From Adiantum capillus-veneris (lineage: Eukaryota; Streptophyta; Polypodiopsida; Polypodiales; Pteridaceae): a stretch of DNA of 64,000 nt. The notes beneath the pieces were generated by a model. It was not told the DNA's origin. It ran no database searches and saw only the letters and a program-made list of their open reading frames with translations. Of the stretch, positions 32,151 to 43,036 are shown piece by piece. Position 1 is the stretch's first letter. The number at the start of each line of letters is the position of its first letter. Both the position numbers and the translations under genes were made by a program. The stretch covers positions 59,941,523-60,005,522 of the forward strand of contig CM043970.1 in assembly GCA_014529385.2 (NCBI GenBank), in the 5' to 3' direction.

Positions 32151-33071
32151 TGTGGGACGCATGTCTAACCTCATCATCCTATCTTATTGTAGTATTAGCG
32201 AGAACCATGATGAAATTGTCAATCCATGGGACGAAGCTGACTCAACTAGTGCATAGAGGCTACAAGAGGTTGTCAATCTCTTGGGAATCAACTAACAACT
32301 CGTATCTAACTTAAGCTACACTCAAATGACTGAAATAACCAAAAGCCAATCGCTCATCGGCAAACAAATCACATCTATTACAGCATTAAATGACATCCAA
32401 ATGTAATGAAACTTTGAGGACATGTTTATAATACCTAAGCACACATGCTTATGGTCTCAAATCCCACTTTAAGTCAAGTTCCAAAATCTCGATTATTAAT
32501 AGCAGTGGATTTTTGACCTAGTCGTTTTTGACCCAGAATGCATCTAAATGCTTAGCAATGATGTCCCAATACCCCGTCTATGCTTAGTTTTTTATTTGAA
32601 AGTGTAAATTCCTAGTTATGATAAAATTGGGCCATGGGTCGGGGACACCAAAAACTACAAATTATGGTGATGTGTTTACGTCAATGCGTAGAGCTCTTAC
32701 CTGCGGTTGCAATGCAACAAACGCGATTGCAATGCGACAACCGGGGAGGGAGTAGGAAGCACGAGAAGGAGAGGAGTGAGCACCTTTAGCTCACGCTGTG
32801 TATTTCATTATCCAAAACCTAATAATAACTTACAAAAATTGTATTTTATACCTTAGCCAAGGTTTTTGGTGGTTAAAACTAATAATCTAGGAGTTTTACC
32901 AAAGATGGGTAATGACAGGTTGATATAATCTAGAAGCTTGTAGCCCCGGCTCATTAATTACAGAGTTTATCCAAGAAAATAGGAGTTACAATATTCCCGA
33001 TGTATCAAAATAATAAGTGTTTTACAATGAGAACACTGAAAAATGGTATCCGTGTTAGCTTGCTGCTAACA
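32151..33071 (-). repeat. E1 5' LTR
   Basis: 921 bp between TGTTAGCAGC (minus-strand start at 33071) and GTCCCACA (end at 32151), with TG...CA ends. It cuts the E3 gag frame at its right edge. Its partner LTR is outside the window. Confidence 0.8.
32841..32852 (-). promoter_or_regulatory. E1 LTR TATA box
   Basis: Minus-strand GGTATAAAATAC about 230 bases into the LTR, a plausible U3 promoter for E1 transcription toward the left. Confidence 0.5.
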
Positions 33072-33709
33072 AGTTTCCATCATGAAGCAATTCCTTGCAA
33101 GCAATGCAAAGGACAAAGTGTTCACCAAATGGAAAAGTTTTGAGGCTTCTCTCTCATGAGTCTATTCATAAATATGTGGACAAGTTTTGGGATTTACGTC
33201 TCAAGGCTACTATCTTTCAAAAGATAGACTTCGCCAAGCAAAAGCAACAATTTTGTGCTAGATTACCTAAAGAGATGGTTGAGTATGTCAACTCTCAACG
33301 GCCTAGTTCTATCAGCGAAGTAATCCACCACACCATGGTTCCTTCGCACATCAATTTCCAACAAGGGACTAGACGGAATGTCAAGCCCATAGAAAATAAA
33401 GACAAAAGTGACGCGAAGGAAAAAATCAATGCCCAAAATTCTCTCCAAGGCCATTCCAACAACAACAACAACAATCGGTCCAAGGAGAAAGGAGTTTACA
33501 AAGGTAAAAATAAATTCTCTCTTGAAGAGTTTGAAACTTTTTGCAAGGATCACAAATGTTTTAAGTGTGGGGAGCAAGGACATGGTTATCATTCTTGCCC
33601 CAAAAGAAATGCTCGTAATGAGACTTCTAGAGCTTCCACTATCGAAGCTCCAAAAGAGGAGATGCTCATTGCAAAGGATCACCTCTCTCCTATGCTTGGG
33701 GAAAGGTAA
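33072..33709 (+). pseudogene. E3 gag, N-terminus missing
   Basis: Enters in frame as VSIMKQFLASNAKDKVFTKW, immediately after the E1 LTR, and continues with IHKYVDKFWDLRLKA, FCARLPKEMVEYVNSQ and an Asn-rich linker, then the knuckle CFKCGEQGHGYHSC (CX2CX4HX4C). The N-terminal part present in E3b (ending TWKA) is the piece that should precede it; it presumably lies left of E1. Confidence 0.85.
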
Positions 33710-34335
33710 GGGAGCATGATGCCTTCATCTTGTTTGACCCTAGCTCTACTCACAACTTCATGTCAATGAAGTTGGCCACCAAGTTGGGCATTCAAGATTT
33801 CGGGATGGAAGATATTGTAATGGCTGACACAGCTTTCAAGGGATAGCAAGCCTCCGTTACTCCCTTGATTGGGAATTTGAGGCTTCATGTCCAAAGCTAT
33901 GTCGACAAAGAAAACTTTTTCATCTCTTCCTCTCCAACATGAGGATGCTATCCTAGGGGCACCATGGTTTGATCTCATGGCTGCCAACATGAAGTTCCCT
34001 AAAAGGAGACTCTACTTCACCTATAGGGGAAAAAACATGTATAGATGCTAATGAGTGTGGTCGTACTATACCACTTGTAAATCCACCAGCTTTTGATAAG
34101 TCAATGAAAAGCTCAATTTTTGCGTACATGTTTTTTGTCAAAGAATCCACTAATGACACTAATGGTTTATCAAGTGAAAATGGCAGGAATCAAGAAGAGT
34201 TAATCTTGTCTAACTTTCTAAAAGGATTCCAAGATGTGTTCATCAATGATATCCGTATGGACTTACCTCCAAAATGAAGGGATGATGACCATCGGATTGA
34301 GCTCCTATCAGGAAGCTCACCGCCTAACAAACCTC
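33710..34335 (+). pseudogene. E3 protease remnant and linker
   Basis: HDAFILFDPSSTHNFMSMKL is the protease active-site region with Asp-Pro-Ser where Asp-Ser/Thr-Gly is expected. TAG at about 33844 and several later stops. The linker NFLKGFQDVFINDIRMDLPPK introduces the RT. Confidence 0.7.
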
Positions 34336-34339
34336 CTTA

Positions 34340-35815
34340 TTGAGTTTCCCAAGCTCAACAAGAGGAGATCATGAGGCAAGTACAAGAATTGGTAGACAAA
34401 GGGATGGTGAGTTCTATCTCCTCTCCCTTTGTTCTCCAATCCTTTTAGTGCAAAAGAAAGATGGTACATATCGCATGTGTATGGACTATCGCGCACTAAA
34501 CCATACCACTATTAAAAACAGATTTCCTGTACCTCGGGTAGAAGATCTGTTTGATAAGCTACAAGGCTCTACCTACTTCAGTAGGATTGACCTTAAAAGT
34601 GGCTACCATCAAATAAGGATAGTGAATGAAGATATCCTAAAGACCGCGTTTCATACAACGTTTGGTCTTTATGAATATCTAGTCATGCCTTTTGGCTTGA
34701 CCAATGCACCTACCACATTCAATCGTTTGATGGAGAGAATATTTAGACCCTATCGCAAGCTCACTGGAGTGTTCTTTGATGATATCATCATCTATTCTAT
34801 GTCCTTGGAGGAACACAAGCAGCATCTCCAAGTGATTTTCCAAGCATTGAGGGAGAACAAGCTTTTTCTCAACCAAAAGAAAAGCAATATTTTTCTTCAA
34901 GAGATTCAATACTTAGGTCATATTATCTCTCAAGATGGTATCCATATGGATCCATCAAAGTTAGAGGTAATAAAAGCATGGCCTAATCCAAGGAATCTAC
35001 ATGAGCTAAGAAGCTTTATTGGTATGTGTGCATACTATAGATGCTTCATAGCAAAATGTTCTCAAATAGAAGGACCATATCATGACTTAACAAAGAGGAA
35101 CATTAAGTATTCATGGACTGCTAAGGAGAAAAAAGCTTTTGACAAGCTCAAAGAGAAGCTTACCTCTCAACTAGTTCTCATGCTTCCGGATCTCTCAAAG
35201 CCATTTGAGGTCCAATGTGATGCTTGTGGTGATTGCCTTGGAGCAGTCTTGCTTCAAGAAGGGCATGCCATAGCATATGAGAGCCGAAGGCTCAATACGA
35301 ATGAACAGGTCTTGGGAATTTATGAGAAAGAGCTTTTAGCTCTTCTACATGCCCTAGACACATGGAAGCACTATCTATTGGGGACTCCATTCATTCTACG
35401 AACAGACCATCAAAATCTCAAGTACTTCATGGTGCAAACAAAGCTTTCCGCCAAACAAATGAGGTGGGCAAATTTTCTTTCAAAATTTAATTTCCACATT
35501 GCTCACATTGCTGGTAAGCACAATCAAGTGGCTCATGCACTTTCAGGACGACCAAAAGTTAATCTTGTGTCCATAGAAACTCACAATGATATATCTTCTA
35601 TGATAGATGAGTATGCTACTGGCCCTAACTTTAAAGACATAATGTCAGCCCTTGCTTTGGGGAATAAAGAGGAACCATTCACCTTGCAGGATGGTTATCT
35701 TCTCCATGGCAATAGGATATGTTTTACCCACTCCCTTCGTGAGAAAGTCATGTATGAATCCCATACTCCTCACTATGCAGGCATAGAGGCATTCAACCTA
35801 CTCTTCGAGGAGTAG
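34340..35815 (+). pseudogene. E3 reverse transcriptase and RNase H
   Basis: 491 open codons. RT: PILLVQKKDGTYRMCMDYRA, RIDLKSGYHQIRIVNED, YLVMPFGLTNAPTTF and catalytic GVFFDDIIIYS near 34775. RNase H: VQCDACGDCLGAVLLQ, YEKELLALLHALDTW, LRTDHQNLKYF; the final acidic residue of the usual VADALSR reads NQVAHALSG (Asp to His), which would damage activity. Then the start of the integrase zinc domain (HYAGIEAFNLLFEE). Confidence 0.92.
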
Positions 35816-36831
35816 AGACGTACTTTTGTTTGAAAGTGGGCATACAAGAGTATGTGTCAAAATGTGTGGTCTGCCAAAAGACCAAGTATGATAGAGGGAA
35901 GCAACCTGGATTAATCCAGTCATTGCCAATCCCTAATTCACCATGGGAGAGTATATCCATGGATTTTATCTTTGGATTACCCAAGTCTATCCATGGGAAT
36001 ACGAGAATATGGACAATAGTTGACAGGTTTAGCAAGCAAGCACACTTTATCCTCGTCAAGAAGACTATTAAGACACACCAAATGGAAACTCTCTTCATAT
36101 CTCAGATTTTCAAACGCCATGGATTGCCAACATCCATCGTGTCAGATAGATATCCTAGAATTACCAGTATTTTCTGGAAAGGTCTCTTCAAAAATCTAGG
36201 TACAAGATTGAATTTCTCTTTGGCTTAGCACCCACAAATAGATGGCCAAAGTTAGATAGCCAATCTTACGATTCTTGATCTACTAAAGACCTATGTTACA
36301 GAAGTAGATCAATGCTCACAATGGAAAAAGTAATTACCTCTTGTAGAGTATGCATATAATTATACTATCCATACTTCTACGGGAAAAGAACCTTTTGAAA
36401 TCATAGAGGGAAGACCTAAAAGTCCCTTGCTACTCAAAGTACATGGGAAGATCTTCGCTGCCAATGAGTATAGCCATGAACTGCAAGCATCTTTTCAAAA
36501 GATTAAGGAGGCTATATCCATCTCTCAACTAAGGCCAAAAGCTGTTGTTGACAACAAGCACACAAGGGCCTTAGCATTCAAAGAAAATGATTGGGTCTTA
36601 CTTAAGTTTCCTAAGGCTCGATTGAGGCAAACGACGGGCAAAAATCCTACAGGCCATCAAAAGTATTATGCTAAACTAGCAAAAAGATACTATGGTCCTT
36701 TTCAAATTTTGAAGCCAATCAATGAGGTGGATCATCAACTCAAGTTTCCTAACCATTGGCTCATACACAATGCTTTTCATGTGAGCCTACTTAAGCCCTA
36801 CAAAGGGGAGCCTCCGAATGTATTATGCTAA
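35816..36831 (+). pseudogene. E3 integrase
   Basis: CVVCQKTKYD zinc end, core D in SMDFIFGLP and D in IVSDRYPRI. In the third catalytic position (normally DGQSE) the Glu codon is TAG: GATGGCCAAAGTTAGATAGC at about 36241. Another stop lies at 36226-36228. C-terminal GPF motif in RYYGPFQILKPINEV. The end is disrupted by a 157-bp tandem duplication. Confidence 0.88.
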
Positions 36832-36977
36832 ACTAGCAAAAAGATACTATGGTCCTTTTCAAATTTTGAAGCCAATCAATGAGGTGGCTCATCAACTCAA
36901 GTTGCCTAACCATTGGCTCATACACAATGCTTTTCATGTGAGCCTACTTAAGCCCTACAAAGGGGAGCCTCCAAATG
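36664..36977 (+). repeat. 157-bp direct tandem duplication inside E3 pol
   Basis: TATTATGCTAAACTAGC begins both 36664 and 36821. The copies differ at about three bases. 157 is not a multiple of three, so the duplication shifts frame and ends the upstream product at 36829-36831. Confidence 0.95.
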
Positions 36978-37201
36978 AACCAATTATTGAAGACCCTCTC
37001 GAAATTGAAGACCAAGAAGAGGTGCTACAACCCGAAGCTATCCTTCGGCATGAAGAGAAGGTACTACGACATGGTAAGATTATCCGCCGGTATCTTATTA
37101 AGTTCAAAAATTATCCTGTTGAAGATGCTAGATGGATGCAAGGAATCCAGCTTAAGGATAGTATGAACCTTGTCAATGCTTACAATGCTACATTAGAGTA
37201 A
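36832..37201 (+). pseudogene. E3 integrase C-terminus and chromodomain
   Basis: The second duplication copy restores the GPF region, then HNAFHVSLLKPYKGEPP and an acidic linker lead to a chromodomain: EAILRHEEKVLRHGK, IIRRYLIKFKNYP and VEDARWM. Stop at 37199-37201. Chromodomains steer chromovirus integration to particular chromatin. The aromatic cage positions are partly Tyr and Trp as expected. Confidence 0.88.
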
Positions 37202-37558
37202 GCAAATGTACATGTTTCTTTTAAATGATCAATGCTTTTGTCTTTTAAGAATAATTCTCTCTTTATTGTGCACAAATTTAAGTAGTATGCATACTAAGAA
37301 TCATGTTTGTGATGACGATGTCTCTCAAATACCATGTAGAATTTGTCACTCTTCTTGGGAGGTTGAAATGGACTAAAGAGCAGACATGCTTGCGGCAGCT
37401 ATGTCTCCCAAGCACCAAATGGATTATTCATCCATCTTGGAATGATGTCGTAGGGTAAAAAGGGATCCTCTACCCGTTAATACAAATTGACTAATGACTA
37501 TGGATTTATCTCTTTTACCTCATAGTTGAGGACGACTATGATTTCAAGAGAGAGGTAA
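37202..37558 (+). other. E3 3' UTR and polypurine tract
   Basis: Non-coding; matches the inverted 3' UTR at 49024-49274 in several blocks (GTTGAGGACGACTATGATTT, ATGATGTCGTAGGGTAA). The purine run AAGAGAGAGGTAA at about 37545-37558 precedes the LTR. Confidence 0.7.
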
Positions 37559-37970
37559 TGTCATAAAATCTAATATCTAGCCAACCCAAATGATTTTCTC
37601 ATATTAAATTGATCATTCAATGTAGGATAATAAATGGGAACAAGGGTTAGAATATAGACATGTGCTTACCGATCTATCTCAACACGAGGCCAATGGTAAA
37701 GGGGTCCAAATGAGAGATGGTTTTTCAAAGAGCAATGCTACCTAATGGAGCTTAAAAGACCTTAGGGTCAGCTTCATTAAATACCTCCAAAAGTTAGTGT
37801 TAAAAATTCCTTTGACCTTACGCAAGCTAGGGCTAACCTCGAGGTGGGAATCATACCCAAGCATGAGGTGCTAAGACGCTTAAAGTGGTTGTGGGAACCT
37901 TGCCCAAAGCTTGAGGTAATTTTTATGCTCAAATAACTAAGGTTTTTGAAATGTTAAATTCAAAGATAAA
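37559..37970 (+). repeat. E3 3' LTR, start clear, end uncertain
   Basis: TGTCATAAAATCTAATATC resembles the start of the E3b LTR at 45892 (TGTCATAATAACTAATATC). Similarity fades after about 300 bases, so the right end given here is approximate. Confidence 0.6.
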
Positions 37971-37973
37971 TTC

Positions 37974-38459
37974 TCAAGAGGCATGAACGTCCTCACAAAA
38001 TACAACATCTCTAGGTCCTCTAAAGCTAGGACCTACCCTCATAGGCCTAATTGTTTTTGGGTAGACTATGATGGTTACTTGATCAAATACCCATCGGTTT
38101 TGTGACACTAAAACACTATTATCTATTGCTATCTTTTCATTTGGATCTTCTGTTCCTGTGAACAAGTATACTACTTCAAGTACTCGAAGCTCCTCTGCCC
38201 ATTTGAGTCTTTTGAGATTTAAACCAAATCCTTCCACTCCCCTCGCATCTATGAGAAAAACTCCACCAAACCTTCCCCAGCTAATTCCCCAAGTGGGTGG
38301 GGAAAACATGTAATCCAATAGCTTCATTACACTCTTCCGTATTATGTATTTTTGGAATGTGCATGCTCTTATAAACTTGCGAGACGGAAGGCTTGATGGA
38401 ATTCTTCCTGCACAGATGGGGACAATGTTTCTCTTTTCTCTTTTCTCTTTCTCTTTCAT
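37974..38459 (-). CDS. hypothetical minus-strand frame, 161 codons, probably retroelement debris
   Basis: An uninterrupted frame with a basic N-terminus and a more protein-like middle (VVYLFTGTEDPNEKIAIDN, RWVFDQVTIIVYP, GPRDVVFCEDVHAS). No family recognised. A second short minus frame at 38769-38996 (LEEEFTSGCALISVREKKVL) may belong to the same old gene, with a stop-rich stretch between. Low confidence as a real gene. Confidence 0.3.
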   Translation of the reverse strand: MKEKEKREKRNIVPICAGRIPSSLPSRKFIRACTFQKYIIRKSVMKLLDYMFSPPTWGISWGRFGGVFLIDARGVEGFGLNLKRLKWAEELRVLEVVYLFTGTEDPNEKIAIDNSVLVSQNRWVFDQVTIIVYPKTIRPMRVGPSFRGPRDVVFCEDVHAS

Positions 38460-39728
38460 ATTTCAATTACACTCTTTTAATCACTTTTTTTATCAAAACC
38501 CAATTTTTTTATAGTACCTTAATGTTTTTTCTCTAGGTCCAAGACCTTAATGAACCTTGCTATGATACACACTTGTGAGATCCCTAACCCACCAAGACCA
38601 AGATTGGGATGGGGTCCTTGACAGTTCTCTAGGCCTATTGAAAGTCAGAGTCTCTCAATAGGAAAATCCAGGGAATAGACCTTTACCATTGACAATGGCT
38701 TGGGTCTATAGCCCTAGAAAAAAGACCTAGTCCTGTCTCACAGCAGAAACGGGACAATATTTAAAGATCTAAGTCTGTTTTAGCCCTATAACTTCAACAA
38801 TTTGGGCTAAGGTATTCTCAACCAGCACTTTTTTTTCCCTAACAGATATGAGGGCACAACCACTAGTGAATTCCTCTTCCAACTGGAGAAGTTTACTAAA
38901 TACTTTTAGTGCATGGGAATGGATAGTTACTTGACTAATCAGGTCCATCCGTCCATGATTGACAACCTTAGTCAATCCCCACTTACCACCCCACACTCAC
39001 ACATGATCCTTTTGTTTCCTAATTACTACCACATGTGTTTTAACATTTAAAATCATGGATCCTTTTTAACTTCTCATCACAATTATTCATTAAGACAAGT
39101 CATTGAAATCAACATTGAAAACAGTCTTTTAGAAAACAAACATATTTAGACTTAACACAAGGTATGATCACTTATAATATATCTTGAAAGATCTTGACAT
39201 GTACTCCACTTGTCTCAAGCACACCTATACATGGGTGAACAAAGAACACCCTTCCTTATTTATAAACAGGGTGGAAACCCATCACCCAAAAGTTCGGGAC
39301 ACCCATACGCCAGTACCAGTTGCCCATACAACCGGACGGTTTCCCTAGGATAACAACGGTATCCTAATCAGTATCCACAAACATACATGTGTAGGAGGTA
39401 CAGACTCCACGTACATGGGGGAAACCGATTCATCCATGGCTAACCAGCCATCATTACTCATCACCTGAAGTGAAAATATTACAAGGAATCAGAGGTGTCT
39501 TGAGACAAGCTATCTTAAGGATGACCAATCATTTCTTTCCTGAATCAACCAGCCTTACCCCAAGAATTTTCTTCCTTATTTACAAACAAATGCTCGTAGA
39601 TTTCTTGGAGAAGATCTTCCGTTTCAACCAGCTTTTCTTTTTCTAATTCCTTACTCCCTCTTTATGTATGCAATGGTAATAGTTAAAGAAAGTTGAATTA
39701 ACTAAATTTAATTATAACAAAGACACAC
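38460..39728. other. intergenic DNA, nothing firm
   Basis: AT-rich single-copy-like DNA with the small minus frame at 38769-38996. A Lys/Glu-rich minus stretch at about 39600-39670 (LVETEDLLQEIYEHLF) could be exon 2 of the frame at 39729-39890. Confidence 0.3.
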
Positions 39729-39890
39729 CTGGAATCGATCTGGAATTTTTTGTAGTACTAGGGCTTGTACACTCTCATCAATAGACCTACTACTCAGCTC
39801 GGCTTCGTCCTTGTGTGGTGCTCTAGTTCTTTTTGGAGCTCCGCCCTCATCATCAGATGTAGGATTTGCTCAGGTCTTTTTAGGTGCCAT
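39729..39890 (-). CDS. possible first exon of a small gene (54 codons, one stop)
   Basis: From ATG at 39888-39890 the minus strand reads MAPKKT, a TGA, then NPTSDDEGGAPKRTRAPHKD and ALVLQKIPDRFQ, ending at a good donor, CCAG/GTGTGT (39727-39728). The charged, nuclear-looking N-terminus and the donor suggest an exon rather than chance. A TATA box lies 1.5 kb upstream on the same strand. The in-frame TGA argues for a pseudogene. Confidence 0.3.
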
Positions 39891-41382
39891 AACTTCATAC
39901 CTTTATAAAAAAGGACGTCTAATCATTAGGTAAATTATCCAAAAGCTAGACTTAACCTTTGTATTCAATCTTAATCCAATCAAGGTTAAATTTGTAATCT
40001 TAATTGGTAGATTCTTGACCTAGCAATTTCTTATTTGCCTATATAGATATGATTACTTTTTCCAAAGTTTTCGTAAGGGTTTTGTAAGCTCTCCTAATTT
40101 TCTCATAATTTTTTATATCTTTTTCCTAATTTTCCCATCGAATTTTAAGCTTAAAATCTGCTTATTTTGAGCTTAATATTTATTCTATTTATTTTATCTT
40201 AAAGATTTAATTTCCTCAACTTCATATCACTCATTTACACTTAGTATAATTTTTCAAAAAACTTTTGATCGTAAAGTCTATTTATGTTAATTAATCTTTA
40301 GCTAAAAATAGGTCTTTTAATCAATTATAATTTCCTAACTAGCTAATTAACTATGGTATAATTATCATAAGTAGATAATGAATTTTTTTATCTCTAGTAA
40401 TTATCTTTTAGTTTTCCAACTTAATTATCTAATTTTCCTCTTTCTTTTTTAGCTAGAATTAGTATGATTTGACTTAAATAAATAGCTATATTGATTTTCT
40501 AACATAAGATAACTATCATAGCTTCTTTTTATATAAACTAACTCTGATAAATAGCACCTAGTTATCTAACATGATTTAGTAATTTCCCACTTTAATTTTT
40601 AGCTAGAATTAGTCTAATTTGACATAGATAAATAACTATATCAATTTTCTAACCTTACAATAATTATCAAGGCTTCTTTATCATGTCAACTAACTTTGAT
40701 ACATAGCACCTAATTATCTAACATGATTTACTAATTTCCTCCTTTATTTTTTGGCTAAAAATAGCTAATTTTAGCTTAATTAAATACTTAGATTAGTTAT
40801 CTATTAATGAATAATTTGCCCCATTTTTTTAACGATATTTTCTAGTTGTGATAATTAACTTACAAATATTTGAAGTAATTAAGTAGGTTTTCCATCAGTT
40901 TTTTGATTGAAAATAGCTAATTTATGCCTAATTAATTACAAAAGTTTTTTAGAAAATTATGATATAATTTTCCTAGCTTTGTAATAGTTTGATACAGCTC
41001 TAATCATTATCTTTTACTAATCTAAGTTTAACTAGTATAATTACCCTTAATTTAAGACCAAAAAGATTAATTTCAACCTTAATATGGCTTAATAATTAAT
41101 TAATTTAATATCCCTAATCTTAATCTAAGTAATCAATAGAATATTAAGAATTAAGAGAGTAATTTAGATTGTAAATAAGTTTGATTCTCTTAATTAATTA
41201 AATTAGTTAAGAATATAGAGAAAAATTAGCATAATTTTGCAAATTAAAAAGCGATTAGGCTAATTATCATGGATAATCAACTAGAGTTTTTGCTCTCTAG
41301 TGATTTTTGAGTAGAGTTCTCTCTATGTGAGAGAAAAATGGCCAGGACTCCGAGTCTGAGTCGGAATGAGAGGCCTAGGACC
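39891..41382. repeat. very AT-rich region with decayed tandem repeats
   Basis: About 75-80% AT. AGCTAGAATTAGT begins near 40451 and again near 40611, with the following 100 bases clearly related (TCTAACATGATTTA, ATAGCACCTA-TTATCTAAC), and a weaker third copy near 40751: a tandem repeat of about 150-160 bp. No genes seen. Confidence 0.6.
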
Positions 41383-41392
41383 CTATTTATAC
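41383..41392 (-). promoter_or_regulatory. TATA box, minus strand
   Basis: GTATAAATAG followed by a GC-richer stretch (TCCTAGGCCTCTCATTCC), a classic plant core promoter look. It points toward the AT-rich region and the exon at 39729-39890. Could also belong to an unrecognised LTR. Confidence 0.45.
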
Positions 41393-42224
41393 TTTTTATG
41401 GGCCTTCTCAACATTCCCTGGCTGGAACAGCCAGCTGCTTGTAGCTGAAGCAATCCCCAAGCTCAAGAAGGTGCCATTTACTGCTATTCCTATCCCTGGT
41501 AGGTCCTGCAACCTCCTCCCATAGTCTGCATGATTTAAAAAATCAACCCTGCTAATTTTTTGTTATTTTCTGCTAATTTTATAAATATCTAGGGAAAATA
41601 TCTGGGAGGCCTTAGTAAAAGTCTATGCTTAAATGATTATTGCAACCATTAAGTCCATGCTTAAATGATTACTACAACCATCCAATTTTTCTTAACAATT
41701 TATTTTACATCGAACCTTCCGATGGAACTAGAGAGTCAGTTTTTGTCTGATTTTAATTCTGAAAATTCCTAGCCCGGGGTTTGTTGTGCTTATGATTCCA
41801 AAAATACCATTTTTAATTGCTTTTGAGATAGTTCTTTTACCTGATGGTAAGACCAATGCTTTCTCCTTAAGCTTTGAGTTTATCCTTGGCTGCTAGAAAG
41901 GTGGAGACGAAACAAATCATTGCCTAACATAATCAAGAAAAGCCGGGCAAACGTTGGAAAACCAATGGAAAAACTATCCAACACCTGAAATGGAAGCAGC
42001 TCTCGCAAATTACACAAGCCTTGATGGAGAAAAAAATCTTCAGCAAAAAAAAAAAGGATAATCGAAAGAAGATGAGACAAAAGTCCTAAAATTAAAAAGG
42101 CCAAGAAAAGGAAAGGTCAAAAAACTGGACAAATGATGAAATACAACCACTTAAAGTGGAAGTTTCTGATAGTGAAGAAGGATGGGATGGTGTGCTGATA
42201 GTTGAAGATGATTGGCCAAACTAT
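41393..42224. other. intergenic, with a coding scrap ending at C2
   Basis: Mostly non-coding. On the plus strand the last part (about 42110-42224) reads NWTNDEIQPLKVEVSDSEEG then WDGVLIVEDDWPN with no stop and is then cut by C2, so it may be the tail of an older element gene. Confidence 0.3.
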
Positions 42225-42400
42225 TGTTGGAATTAGTGTTGCAAGAAAACACACACAGCTTGGAGAAGAAGAAGTAAGCTCAAGGCGCACAATAAAGAGT
42301 GTATTACTTAGTGTGCAATGGAAAGATAAATAGCCCTAGAGTGATGGGCGTATATACAATGCACAAGGGAAAAAACCTCCTAAAAGAGGGAAAAAATGCC
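42225..42400 (-). repeat. C2 3' LTR, truncated
   Basis: Complement of the C1 LTR from its CCAACA end to GGCATTTTTTCCC; the first about 50 bases of U3 and the polypurine tract are replaced by AAGGAAGACT-type sequence. Confidence 0.85.
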
Positions 42401-42477
42401 CAGTCTTCCTTTGGAGTGATGCGGTGAACGAGAACTGGCACATGAGTAAAGGGAAGTGCCATGCCCTAAGGACATGA

Positions 42478-42988
42478 TCAGTCCACAAAGGGGAGTAATC
42501 CCAAAGCTTTACGGAAGGCTTCAAGCGCTTCACGAGACAATGCCTTTGTGAAAAGATCTGCAAGGTTGTCCTGCGTTCGCAAATAAGCCAAGCTGATCTC
42601 TCCTGTTGAGAGTGTCTCCCTGGCATAGTGGTAATGCACCTCAATATGCTTTGTGCGAGCATGAAAAATTGGGTTCCTCGCAACTGCCAATGCGCTCTGA
42701 TTGTCCAGTGTAGATAGTGCTGGCAGTGTCCTATCCAACACCCAAATCAGCCATAAGGCGTCTAGGCCATACACACTCAACCGCAGCTGTGAAGACTGCC
42801 CTGTACTCAGCCTCACAACTCAAAGTTTCCACATTAGGTTGCTTCTTGATCAACCATGATATACATGAACTGCCAAGCATGAAACAAAAACCGCTTGTGG
42901 ACACTTGCGTGTCAAAACAACTAGCCGAATCTGATTCCAAAAAAGCATGTAAGTCTGGCGGAAATGATCCCCCCTTCGGATAAAACAA
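42478..42988 (-). pseudogene. C2 RNase H
   Basis: Two minus frames: SWLIKKQPNVETLSCEAEYRA, then STLDNQSALAVARNPIFHAR, KHIEVHYHYARETLS and YLRTQDNLADLFTKALSREA. A frameshift lies near 42740. Catalytic Asp of TDSQSA reads LDNQSA. Confidence 0.85.
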
Positions 42989-43036
42989 GCCAAGATGTAA
43001 AGTGCCACTAAGGTAGTGGAAAATCCTCTTGACACT

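Larger units (their letters stand above)
1..33071 (-). mobile_element. E1: giant Ty3/gypsy retrotransposon, host of three nested insertions, 3' end beyond window
   Basis: The element is read right to left: 5' LTR 32151-33071, Asp-tRNA-like primer site 32131-32148, leader, gag from an ATG at 21220, RT, RNase H, integrase, a protease-like module, then further small frames down to the window edge. E2, C1 and T1 are inserted in it; subtracting them and their target duplications leaves about 13.65 kb of E1. No copy of its LTR is visible on the left, and the 5' part of E3 that E1 interrupts is also missing, so both should lie to the left of the window. The primer site and lack of a chromodomain suggest the Athila/Tat side of Ty3/gypsy; that placement is inference. 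Many stops and frameshifts show it is inactive. Confidence 0.75.
33072..37970 (+). mobile_element. E3: chromodomain Ty3/gypsy element (chromovirus), 5' end cut by E1
   Basis: Starts in the middle of gag exactly at the E1 LTR edge, then protease remnant, RT, RNase H, integrase, chromodomain, 3' UTR and the start of a 3' LTR (TGTCATAAAATC at 37559). The same family is seen again as E3b (45892-48737) and in inverted form at 48737-49274. Several stops and one internal tandem duplication show decay. The exact right end of its LTR is not clear. Confidence 0.85.
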
